Positions 17,448 through 25,194 of a stretch of DNA of 64,000 nucleotides are shown here, one piece after another. The notes under the pieces are model-generated. The model did not search any database. It had not been told where the DNA came from and was given only the letters and a program-made list of their open reading frames with translations. A program made the translations under genes and the position numbers. Where the stretch lies: assembly GCA_044220875.1 (NCBI GenBank), contig JBGAQH010000005.1, positions 338,613 to 402,612 of the forward strand, given 5' to 3'. The stretch's first letter is position 1. Each line of letters starts with the position of its first letter. The DNA is from JAEUIT01 sp044220875. GTDB lineage: Bacteria; Planctomycetota; Phycisphaerae; Phycisphaerales; SM1A02.

Positions 17448-19616
17448 ATGTCTCGACGCACATCCACCACCACCGACACTGCCATGGACATCGCCAAATC
17501 GACCTATCGCGCCTCGGACAGCTTCGGTTCCCTCACCTTCTCCGGCGACGTGATGCTCAAGCGTCTTCCGCCGGACGTGTACATGAACCTGCAGCGCACG
17601 ATCAAGCAGGGCACGCCGCTTGATCCGGCGATCGCCAACACCGTGGCCGGGGCCATGAAGGACTGGGCGATCGAGCACGGCGCGACGCACTACTGCCACT
17701 GGTTCCAGCCGCTCACCGGCACCACCGCCGAGAAGCACGACGCCTTCCTCTCCGTCGCCGGCGACGGCAGCGCGATCGAGAAGTTCAGCGGCAACCAGCT
17801 CATCCAGGGCGAGCCCGACGCGTCGAGCTTCCCCTCGGGGGGCATCCGCGACACCTACGAAGCGCGCGGCTACACCGCCTGGGACTGCACCTCCCCGGCC
17901 TTCATTCTCCGCACGGGCGAGCACTGCACGCTCTGCATCCCGACCGCCTTCGTGAGCTGGACGGGCGAAGCGTTAGACAAGAAGACGCCGCTCCTCCGCT
18001 CGATCCAGGCCGTCTCGAAGCAGGCCCTTCGCGTCCTCCGGGTCTTCGGCACCGACGCCGGCGTCTCGCAGGTCATCACCACCCTCGGCGTCGAGCAGGA
18101 GTACTTCCTGATCGACCGCGAGCTCTTCCAGCAGCGGCTCGACATCGCCATCTGCGGCCGTTCGCTCGTGGGCGCCGCGGCCCCCAAGGGCCAGCAGCTC
18201 GAGGACCACTATTTCGGCTCGATCGCCGAGCGCGTGCTCGCGTTCATGAGCGACGTCGAGGCCCGGCTCTTCGAGCTCGGCGTTCCCGTGAAGACCCGCC
18301 ACAACGAGGTCGCCCCCGGCCAGTACGAGGTCGCGCCGACCTTCGAGGCCGCCAACGTCGCCACCGACCACCAGATGGTGACGATGCACGTGCTCAAGAC
18401 CGTCGCACCGAAGCACGGGTTCGAGTGCCTTCTCCACGAGAAGCCCTTCGCCGGCGTGAACGGCAGCGGCAAGCACAACAACTGGTCGCTCTCGACCGAC
18501 GCAGGCCACAACCTGCTCGACCCGCGCGAGAACACCCACACGAACATGCAGTTCCTGGTCTTCCTCTGCGCGGTCCTTCGCGCCGTCGACGTCCACGCGG
18601 ACCTGCTCCGGGCCTCGATCGCCAGCGCCCACAACGACCATCGCCTCGGCGCCAACGAGGCGCCGCCCGCGATCATGTCGATCTACCTCGGCGACATGCT
18701 CACCGACATCCTCGACCAGGTCGAGAGCGGCGAGGCGAAGCGGACGAAGAACGGCTCGGCGCTCGACCTCGGCGCCACCACCCTGCCGCAGATCCCCCGC
18801 CACACCAGCGACCGCAACCGGACCTCGCCCTTCGCCTTCACCGGCAACAAGTTCGAGTTCCGCGCGGTCGGCAGCTCCCAGGCCGTCGCCTGGCCGAACA
18901 CGGTGCTCAACACGATCATCGCCGAGAGCCTCGACGTCCTCGCGACGGCGCTGGAGAAGAAGGCCGGGAAGAACCCGACCGCGGCGAAGCTCGAGAGCGC
19001 CGTCAAGTCGATCCTCCAGGAAACGGTGAAGAAGCACCGCCGCGTCTGCTTCGACGGCAACGGCTACTCGAAGGAGTGGCACGACGAGGCCGCGAAGCGC
19101 GGACTGCCGAACATGCCCTCGACCGCCGACGCCCTCCCGTCGCTCAAGTCGAAGAAGGCCGCGGAGCTCTTCGCCAAGTACAGCGTCTTCTCCCCGCGCG
19201 AGCTCAAGGCCCGCTTCGAGATCCTCGTCGAGCAGTACGTGAAGGTGATGCGCATCGAGGGCCGCACGCTCTCGACCATGGTGCGGACCCAGATCCTCCC
19301 GGCGGCGCTCCGGTACCAGTCCGAGCTCGCCGACGCCGTCGCCGGCTCGCAGGCCGCCGGCGTCGAATGCCCGGACTCCGAGGCCGCGCTCCGTGAGCAC
19401 GTCCAGCGGATCAGCCAGCTTCGCCTGACCATCGCCGAGGTCGACAAGGCCGAGGCCAAGCACATCGACGACGTCGAGAAGCACATGCGACAGATCCGCG
19501 ACGAGCTCTTCCCCGCCATGCAGAAGTGCCGGGCGGTCTGCGACGAGCTTGAGCGGAACATGCCCGACGACGTCTGGCCGCTCCCGACCTACGCCGACAT
19601 GCTCCTGCTCCGGTAA
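17448..19616 (+). CDS. glnN: Glutamine synthetase type III
   Basis: A 722-residue GSIII, which condenses glutamate and ammonia with ATP. The length is typical of GSIII (about 700-730) and far above GSI. Conserved stretches include KTRHNEVAPGQYEVAP, the ATP-binding NGSGKHNNWSLST and FRAVGSSQ. The ATG at 17448 is chosen; a second ATG at 17484 (MDIAKS) would give 710 residues and is equally plausible. The C-terminal 150 residues are helical, as expected for this type. The gene has its own promoter and a strong downstream hairpin, so it is probably monocistronic. Confidence 0.96.
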   Translation: MSRRTSTTTDTAMDIAKSTYRASDSFGSLTFSGDVMLKRLPPDVYMNLQRTIKQGTPLDPAIANTVAGAMKDWAIEHGATHYCHWFQPLTGTTAEKHDAFLSVAGDGSAIEKFSGNQLIQGEPDASSFPSGGIRDTYEARGYTAWDCTSPAFILRTGEHCTLCIPTAFVSWTGEALDKKTPLLRSIQAVSKQALRVLRVFGTDAGVSQVITTLGVEQEYFLIDRELFQQRLDIAICGRSLVGAAAPKGQQLEDHYFGSIAERVLAFMSDVEARLFELGVPVKTRHNEVAPGQYEVAPTFEAANVATDHQMVTMHVLKTVAPKHGFECLLHEKPFAGVNGSGKHNNWSLSTDAGHNLLDPRENTHTNMQFLVFLCAVLRAVDVHADLLRASIASAHNDHRLGANEAPPAIMSIYLGDMLTDILDQVESGEAKRTKNGSALDLGATTLPQIPRHTSDRNRTSPFAFTGNKFEFRAVGSSQAVAWPNTVLNTIIAESLDVLATALEKKAGKNPTAAKLESAVKSILQETVKKHRRVCFDGNGYSKEWHDEAAKRGLPNMPSTADALPSLKSKKAAELFAKYSVFSPRELKARFEILVEQYVKVMRIEGRTLSTMVRTQILPAALRYQSELADAVAGSQAAGVECPDSEAALREHVQRISQLRLTIAEVDKAEAKHIDDVEKHMRQIRDELFPAMQKCRAVCDELERNMPDDVWPLPTYADMLLLR

Positions 19617-19671
19617 CGGCCGGCGCCGGCCGGCCGACGAGGTCACGCCGAGGCCGATCTGAACGGTGACG

Positions 19672-19702
19672 ACGGGGGTCCCGCTGACCGCGGGACCCCC
19701 GT
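19672..19702 (+). terminator. Terminator hairpin after glnN
   Basis: A perfect 13-bp stem (ACGGGGGTCCCGC, 19672-19684, with 19690-19702) and a 5-base loop lie 55 bases after the glnN stop. The following bases (TTCGCTTCC) are only weakly T-rich, so it may be a stem-dominated terminator. Confidence 0.65.
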
Positions 19703-19806
19703 TCGCTTCCGTCGCGGGGCCATGCGATCGCCGTGGCGACCGCGCCCAGATGCCCCAAGCTCCTGCTACACTCCCCACCCTTTCGCCTCAACTTTCGAAC
19801 ACTCCC

Positions 19807-21231
19807 ATGGCAACCGCGACCGAAGTCACTCCCAACACCGTCGTCGTCGAAGAGACGAGCCCCACCACGCGCCGGATCACCATCACGATCCCGGCCGATG
19901 CGGTGAACGATCGCATCGAGACGAGCTTCGGGACGCTTCAGCTCGAGACCGTCGTGCCCGGCTTCCGCAAGGGCAAGGCCCCGCGATCCCTTCTCGAGAA
20001 GCGCTTCGGCAGCGCGATCGTCAAGGAGACCCGCAGCCAGCTCGTCGCCGACGCCTACTCGAAGGCGATCGAGGAGAAGGGCATCAAGCCCGTCACCGAT
20101 CCGGAGCTGACCAAGGAGTCGCTCGACGCCGAGCTCGAGCGCAACAAGCCCTTCACCTTCACCGTCGACGTCGAGGTCGTTCCTCAGTTTGAGCTTCCCT
20201 CCGTCGAGGGCCTGCCGGTGAAGAAGCCGGTGGCTGACGTCGGGGCCGACCACATCGACCAGGAAATCCTCCGCCAGCGCTATCGCTGGGGCACGCCGAG
20301 CCGCATCGAGGAGCCGCTCCAGCACCTCGACCGCATGATCGGCCGCGCCGAGGTTCGCATCGACGGCGTCGACGGCATCTTCTTCGAGACCGATCAGGCG
20401 CTCGTCGTCGTGCCGGCCGTCGAGGACGAGGGCAAGGGACAGCTCCTCGGACTTCTCATCGACGACCTCGACAAGGCGCTCCTCGGGAAGAAGGCCGGCG
20501 ACACCATCGAGGTGACGACGACGGGCCCCGAGTACCACGAGCGCGAGGAGGTCCGCGGCAAGAAGCTCACCGTTCGATACGAAATCCGCGCCGCGGAGCG
20601 CATCACGCCGGCCGAGATTTCGGCGCTCGTCGAGAAGTTCGGACTCGGCACCGAGGACATCCTCCGCGAGCAGGTGAAGTTCGCCCTCGAACAGCGGCGC
20701 GACGGCGAGCAGATCGCCGCTCAGCGTGAGCAGGTCTTCGAGTGGCTGCTCGAGAAGGTCAACTTCGAGCTGCCCCAGAAGCTCTCCGAGCGTCAGGCCG
20801 CCCGGGCGATCGCCCGCCAGCGTCTCGACCTCCTCCAGCGCGGCCTCGACGAGAACACCGTCGAGCAGCGTCTCGCCGAGCTTCGCGGCCAGAGCGAGGA
20901 TCAGGCCCGATCGCGACTCCGCCTCTTCTTCATCCTCGCCCGCCTCGCCGAGCAGTACGGCGTGCAGGTGACCGAACAGGAAGTCGCCGGTCGCATTCAC
21001 CAGATCGCCCAGAGCCAGGGCGTTCGGCCCGACCAAGCCCGTCAGCAGCTCATCCGCACCGGCGCCATCAACGACGTCGCCCTGCAGATCCGCGAGCAGA
21101 AGACCGCCGACCGCATCCTCGAGAAGGCCAACGTCACCGACATTCCGGCCGACGACTGGAACAAGGAAATTCAGACTCGGGCTGAGGCAAAGGCCTCGGC
21201 TGAGGCGAAGAAGAAGTCGTCGAAGAAGTGA
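19807..21231 (+). CDS. tig: Trigger factor
   Basis: A 474-residue ribosome-associated chaperone and peptidyl-prolyl isomerase. The ribosome-binding domain includes the signature GFRKGKAP near residues 53-60. The PPIase domain and helical C-terminal arms follow, and the protein ends in a Lys/Ala-rich tail (KKKSSKK). Start at ATG 19807; TACACT at 19767-19772 is a likely -10 box. In most bacteria tig precedes clpP and clpX; here clpX follows but clpP does not, and a small membrane protein lies between. Confidence 0.94.
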   Translation: MATATEVTPNTVVVEETSPTTRRITITIPADAVNDRIETSFGTLQLETVVPGFRKGKAPRSLLEKRFGSAIVKETRSQLVADAYSKAIEEKGIKPVTDPELTKESLDAELERNKPFTFTVDVEVVPQFELPSVEGLPVKKPVADVGADHIDQEILRQRYRWGTPSRIEEPLQHLDRMIGRAEVRIDGVDGIFFETDQALVVVPAVEDEGKGQLLGLLIDDLDKALLGKKAGDTIEVTTTGPEYHEREEVRGKKLTVRYEIRAAERITPAEISALVEKFGLGTEDILREQVKFALEQRRDGEQIAAQREQVFEWLLEKVNFELPQKLSERQAARAIARQRLDLLQRGLDENTVEQRLAELRGQSEDQARSRLRLFFILARLAEQYGVQVTEQEVAGRIHQIAQSQGVRPDQARQQLIRTGAINDVALQIREQKTADRILEKANVTDIPADDWNKEIQTRAEAKASAEAKKKSSKK

Positions 21232-21305
21232 GTCTCGCCCCCTGCCGGTAGCCTGTACGTGGCGTCCGCGGCTTCGGGCCTGCGACGCGTCAGAGTCTCG
21301 CCGCC

Positions 21306-21707
21306 GTGCAATCCCTCGTGTCGATCGCCCCCGCACTCCTGTCCAGTGCTCCCACTCCGGGAGGACTGAATGCGAGTGCGGGGGATCTTTTTGCGCGGAT
21401 CTGGCCGACCCTCCTGATCCTCCTCGCCATCGCGGTCGCCGGCGGCATCTTCGCGATGTGGCTTCGGCGTCGCCTCGCCTCGAAGGACGAGGGCGGAGCC
21501 GCGGGCTTCACGCTTGAGGACCTTCGGCGCCTCCACCGCTCCGGCGAGATGAGCGACGTCGAGTTCGAGAGCGCGAAGGCGGCGATGCTGGCGAATCGGC
21601 CGAGTCGCGCGGAAATGGCCGAGAAGCTGGTGAAGCCGCGCGGATCGAGACCGCGCGGTGGTGGCGTTGATCGCGATAATCCTCCGCCCCAGCAGCGGAA
21701 ACGCTGA
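21306..21707 (+). CDS. Small membrane protein with SHOCT-like C-terminus
   Basis: A 133-residue protein starting at GTG 21306. A single hydrophobic helix (about residues 33-51, LLILLAIAVAGGIFAMWL) is followed by a short helical motif around FTLEDLRRLHRSGEMSDVEF that looks like a SHOCT (short C-terminal) domain, then a basic, Gly/Pro-rich tail. SHOCT motifs occur at the ends of many small membrane proteins and may mediate oligomerisation. It occupies the position between tig and clpX where clpP is normally found. The function is unknown. Confidence 0.72.
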   Translation: MQSLVSIAPALLSSAPTPGGLNASAGDLFARIWPTLLILLAIAVAGGIFAMWLRRRLASKDEGGAAGFTLEDLRRLHRSGEMSDVEFESAKAAMLANRPSRAEMAEKLVKPRGSRPRGGGVDRDNPPPQQRKR

Positions 21708-21799
21708 ACCCACCGATCTGGTGACCCGATACACTCGCTACGGTGCGTCCGGTGACAGCCGGCCAGTCCGCGCGCCGCGACACCCACTTTGGGGCCCCA

Positions 21800-23293
21800 A
21801 TGACCAGTCCGTCCCAGTCGCCTGATCGGCATCCGTCTCGCTCTCACGATCGCAAGAACCCGGCCATGAACCCGAAGCCCCTGCCGGAGGCTGCGGCGGG
21901 AGGTCCCACGGGCGGGCCGCCGCGCCAGCGGCGCGGTGACGGCGACTACCTCGGCGGCAGCGGTACGGGCGGCGGCTCGGGCGGCGGCGGCGGTCCCGGC
22001 GGCGGAGGCGGCGGCAACGGTGGCGACGGCGGCTTCCGGGGTCGCAAGGTCACCACCTGTTCCTTCTGCGGCAAGACCTCGCGCGAGGTCGGCCCGATGG
22101 TGGAAGGTCCCGGCGACGTCTACATCTGCTCCAACTGCACCGACCTCTGCCAGAACATCTTCCGGCAGGAGCGACGGCGCGTACAGAGCGCCAGGCCGCT
22201 CTTCTCCAGTATCCCCACGCCGCGGCAGATCAAGGAATTCCTCGATCAGTACGTGATCGGGCAGGAGGCCGCGAAGCGGGCCCTCTCGGTCGCCGTCCAC
22301 AACCACTACAAGCGGCTCACGCAGGTCGAGAACGAGGACTGCCCGGTCGAGCTCGACAAGTCGAACGTGCTGCTGGTCGGACCGACCGGCACCGGCAAGA
22401 CGTTGCTCGCCCGCACCCTGGCCCGCATCCTCAACGTTCCCTTCGCCATCGGCGACGCGACCACGCTCACCGAGGCCGGATACGTCGGCGAGGACGTCGA
22501 GAATCTCCTGCTCAAGCTTCTGCAGGGGGCCGACTACGACCTCGAGAGCGCCCAGCGCGGCATCATCTACATCGATGAGATCGACAAGATCGGCAAGACG
22601 AGCCAGAACGTCTCGATCACCCGCGACGTCTCCGGCGAGGGCGTTCAGCAGTCGCTCCTCAAGATGCTCGAGGGCACCGTCGCCAACGTGCCGCCGCAGG
22701 GAGGCCGCAAGCATCCCGAGCAGCAGTACATCCAGATGGACACGACGCACATCCTGTTCATCTGCGGCGGCTCGTTCGTCGGCATCGAGGACATCGTGCG
22801 CCGCCGCATCGGCAAGCGCCGCATCGGATTCACCGAGGATGTGACCACCGGCGACAACCGTCTCGCCGAGGATGCGAAGGCCCTCGCCCAGATCACCCCG
22901 GAGGATGTCCTCGAGTTCGGCCTCATCCCCGAGCTCGTCGGCCGACTCCCCGTCCTCTGCCCGCTCATGCCGCTGGGCATGGACGCGATGATCTCGATCC
23001 TCACCGAGCCGAAGAACGCCCTGGTGCGCCAGTACCAGCACCTCTTCTCGCTCGAGGGGGCGCGACTCGAGTTCACCACCGAGGCGCTGGGCATCATCGC
23101 CGACCGAGCCCTGCGCCGCCGTACCGGGGCCCGCGCCCTCCGCGCGGTCCTCGACGAGATCATGATCGACCTCATGTACCAGTTGCCCGAGATGGACAAC
23201 TCCAACGTGACGTACACCATCGATCAGGACGCGATCGAGCGACGGAAGCCGCTCGCCGAGCTCGCCCGCCGTCTCGCCAAGGAGTCGGCCTGA
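21800..23293 (+). CDS. clpX: ClpX, ATPase subunit of Clp protease, with glycine-rich N-terminal extension
   Basis: A 497-residue AAA+ unfoldase. The zinc-binding domain has two CxxC pairs at residues 87-90 and 110-113, later than the usual residue 15 or so, because a 75-80 residue Gly/Pro-rich segment precedes it. Walker A is GPTGTGKT, pore loop 1 is GYVGED, and the ClpP-contacting IGF loop is retained (KRRIGFTED). Start at ATG 21800. A GTG at 21743, 13 bases after a TACACT box, is an alternative that would add 19 residues. ClpX feeds unfolded substrates to ClpP, which is not encoded in this window. Confidence 0.95.
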   Translation: MTSPSQSPDRHPSRSHDRKNPAMNPKPLPEAAAGGPTGGPPRQRRGDGDYLGGSGTGGGSGGGGGPGGGGGGNGGDGGFRGRKVTTCSFCGKTSREVGPMVEGPGDVYICSNCTDLCQNIFRQERRRVQSARPLFSSIPTPRQIKEFLDQYVIGQEAAKRALSVAVHNHYKRLTQVENEDCPVELDKSNVLLVGPTGTGKTLLARTLARILNVPFAIGDATTLTEAGYVGEDVENLLLKLLQGADYDLESAQRGIIYIDEIDKIGKTSQNVSITRDVSGEGVQQSLLKMLEGTVANVPPQGGRKHPEQQYIQMDTTHILFICGGSFVGIEDIVRRRIGKRRIGFTEDVTTGDNRLAEDAKALAQITPEDVLEFGLIPELVGRLPVLCPLMPLGMDAMISILTEPKNALVRQYQHLFSLEGARLEFTTEALGIIADRALRRRTGARALRAVLDEIMIDLMYQLPEMDNSNVTYTIDQDAIERRKPLAELARRLAKESA

Positions 23294-23346
23294 CACGCCG
23301 CAGCGCTTGAACGGGCCCGACCACGCGGCAATCGCGCCACCACACG

Positions 23347-23934
23347 ATGAGCACCGCACCACAGGGCAAGCCGACGGGCGTTGAGGTCGCCGAACACATC
23401 GGCGACCTGCAGCGGCGGTACCAGAGCGCGGCGGACGACGCCGCGGCGATGGTCAAGTCGCTGGGCTCGGCCCGGTCCTCCCACCCCGGGCAAGCCGGGG
23501 ATGACCTCACCCTCCGAATGCGGGCAGTTGCGGATGCCATCTGGACGCACCTCTCACAGGCGGGCGTCTCCTGGGTGGGCTTTTACCTCCACCAGGTGAA
23601 CGACGGCCTCGCGGAGCTGGTCCTTGGGCCTTCCCGCAACAAGCCCGCCTGCTCACCCATCGGACTCCATGGCGTGTGCGGGCAGGCATACCGTGGCCGG
23701 GCGGTTCGGATCGTGCATGACGTCCGGGATCTGGGCTCCGATTACGTCGCCTGCGACCCCCGAGACCGCTCCGAGATCGTCCTTCCGGTCTTCCGGCACG
23801 GCTCGAAGGGGGAGGCGTCGGCGCTTGTGGGTGTCCTCGACCTCGATAGTCACGAGGTCGGTCGCTTTGGCGACCTCGACGCTGCCGGACTTGGGCTGGT
23901 GTTAGCGGCGGTGGGATTCTCAGTGACCGCATGA
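23347..23934 (+). CDS. msrC: GAF-domain free methionine-(R)-sulfoxide reductase
   Basis: A 195-residue GAF-domain protein resembling fRMsr, which reduces free L-methionine-(R)-sulfoxide with thioredoxin. All three redox cysteines of the family are present at residues 102, 111 and 136, in the contexts KPACSPI, HGVCGQA and YVACDP. The conserved RSEIVLPVF and VGVLDLDSHEVGRF segments also match. An N-terminal helical extension of about 50 residues is longer than usual. It follows clpX by 53 bases on the same strand and may be read through from it. Confidence 0.88.
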   Translation: MSTAPQGKPTGVEVAEHIGDLQRRYQSAADDAAAMVKSLGSARSSHPGQAGDDLTLRMRAVADAIWTHLSQAGVSWVGFYLHQVNDGLAELVLGPSRNKPACSPIGLHGVCGQAYRGRAVRIVHDVRDLGSDYVACDPRDRSEIVLPVFRHGSKGEASALVGVLDLDSHEVGRFGDLDAAGLGLVLAAVGFSVTA

Positions 23935-23943
23935 CCCTGCCCC

Positions 23944-23971
23944 TTGGCGCAGCGGCTCTTCCGGCTACACT
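23944..23971 (+). promoter_or_regulatory. Promoter of rpmB
   Basis: TTGGCG (23944-23949) and TACACT (23966-23971) are 16 bases apart, beginning just after the fRMsr stop. A start near 23978 leaves a leader of about 20 bases with GGAG ahead of the ATG. Confidence 0.55.
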
Positions 23972-23998
23972 GCTCGGCTTCCGTTCTGGAGCCCGACT

Positions 23999-24277
23999 AT
24001 GCCTCGCGTTTGCCATTTCACCGGTGCCAAGACCCTTCGCGGTAACGTCTGCAAGTACCGCGGCAAGGCCAAATACCTCGGCGGCGTCGGTGTGAAGACC
24101 ACGTCGATCAAGCCCCGTCGCTTCAAGCCGAATCTTCAGGTCGTCACGACCGTGATCGACGGCACGCCGACGCGCGTGAAGGCCAGCGTCCGCGCCATTC
24201 GTCAGGGCTTGGTGAACAAGCCGATCAAGCGGAAGTTCGCCTATACCCGTCGAAAGGCCGCCGGCGAAGCCGTCTGA
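23999..24277 (+). CDS. rpmB: Ribosomal protein bL28
   Basis: A 92-residue large-subunit ribosomal protein. The opening PRVCHFTGAKTLRGN and the later KPRRFKPNLQVV match the L28 family, and the protein is strongly basic. A GGAG Shine-Dalgarno sequence stands about 10 bases before the ATG. A promoter and a canonical terminator flank it, so it is a single-gene unit. Confidence 0.95.
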   Translation: MPRVCHFTGAKTLRGNVCKYRGKAKYLGGVGVKTTSIKPRRFKPNLQVVTTVIDGTPTRVKASVRAIRQGLVNKPIKRKFAYTRRKAAGEAV

Positions 24278-24298
24278 TCCCATGTCCGATCGACACTC

Positions 24299-24335
24299 CA
24301 GCCGACTTCCGCGATGCGGAGGTCGGCTGTCTTTT
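24299..24335 (+). terminator. Rho-independent terminator of rpmB
   Basis: A 13-bp stem with one G-U pair (AGCCGACTTCCGC from 24300) closes on a 3-base loop and is followed by GTCTTTTTG. Confidence 0.9.
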
Positions 24336-25194
24336 TGTCGGCGCCGAACCTGCCTTCTCGTCCTGTTCAGGGCGAAGCGCAGCCCGGTGATTGCCTGAGA
24401 GAACAAACGGACGTGTGGATGTCAACCTCTGGCGGGAGAGTTTTCGCCGAAGTGGCATGTTCTTGCGGGCCGCTGGTTGACGCACACACTCGGGGACGTA
24501 GGCTTCCGCTGTTCGCTGACGACCACGCTTCGCTTGCCCGCACGGCACGAACGGATACTCCCCCTCCCGCCACGAACACCCGTTCCGAGACCCTCGCCGC
24601 GTCACCACGGCAGGGACGGAAGCTCCGAACGGTCCATCCCGGCCGACGACCCGCCGTCATGAGCGGGCCACAGGAAGCGGAATTCAGCCTTTTTTGAGGC
24701 GATTCCATCCCATGCGGCCCGAGCGCGACCGCAGGCCGCCCCTCGACGATTGTGGTTTCGTGGATGCCGCTGACGCAGCTGTCCCCTCGCGGACGGCGCG
24801 AGTCACCCGTCGCACGATGTTCATCGACCTGAACATCGAGTGCCGCGTGACCCGACGCCCTGCGTCACCGCATTCGTCCGACCGTGCCGCTCATCGCTCG
24901 CCACCCACGCCGAGTGAGTGACCGCGGATCCGGTTGCCTGTTTCGGGGGTTCCGTTCCGGTTCGACCAGCTCGGATGCCAGCGTCAGCGTTGCGATCCCG
25001 ACCCCTCGGGACATCGCATCGAGACGACGCGGCGCCGGTCCGGCCGCCAATCCGCACGTCAATCCGCGACTCCGGGTGCCTTCGCCGCTCGCATGCGTCG
25101 TCCATCGATGCCGATCCGCCGGCGATGACGCCGTCGGCCTGACCTGCCCGCACGCAGTAACGACGTTCGATTCTCACCGCTCCTTACACCGTCC
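24336..25194. other. Long intergenic region between rpmB and dnaG
   Basis: About 860 bases without a convincing protein gene; open frames here are arginine-rich, overlapping and lack start signals. Two structures stand out: a 9-bp inverted repeat at 24815-24838, and a CCCGC/GCGGG hairpin followed 24 bases later by six T residues ending near 24696. I looked for RNase P RNA, SRP RNA and tmRNA signatures and found none. TACACC lies 10 bases before the dnaG ATG. A small RNA is possible but unsupported. Confidence 0.5.
24815..24838. promoter_or_regulatory. Operator-like inverted repeat
   Basis: CGATGTTCA and TGAACATCG form a perfect 9-bp inverted repeat around a 6-base spacer. It sits in the long gap upstream of dnaG-rpoD. 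The symmetry and spacing suit a dimeric regulator, but no consensus of a named family was matched. Confidence 0.45.

Noticed and set aside
24336..25194. RNase P RNA, SRP RNA or tmRNA in the gap before dnaG
   Set aside because: Signature sequences of none of the three could be found on either strand.
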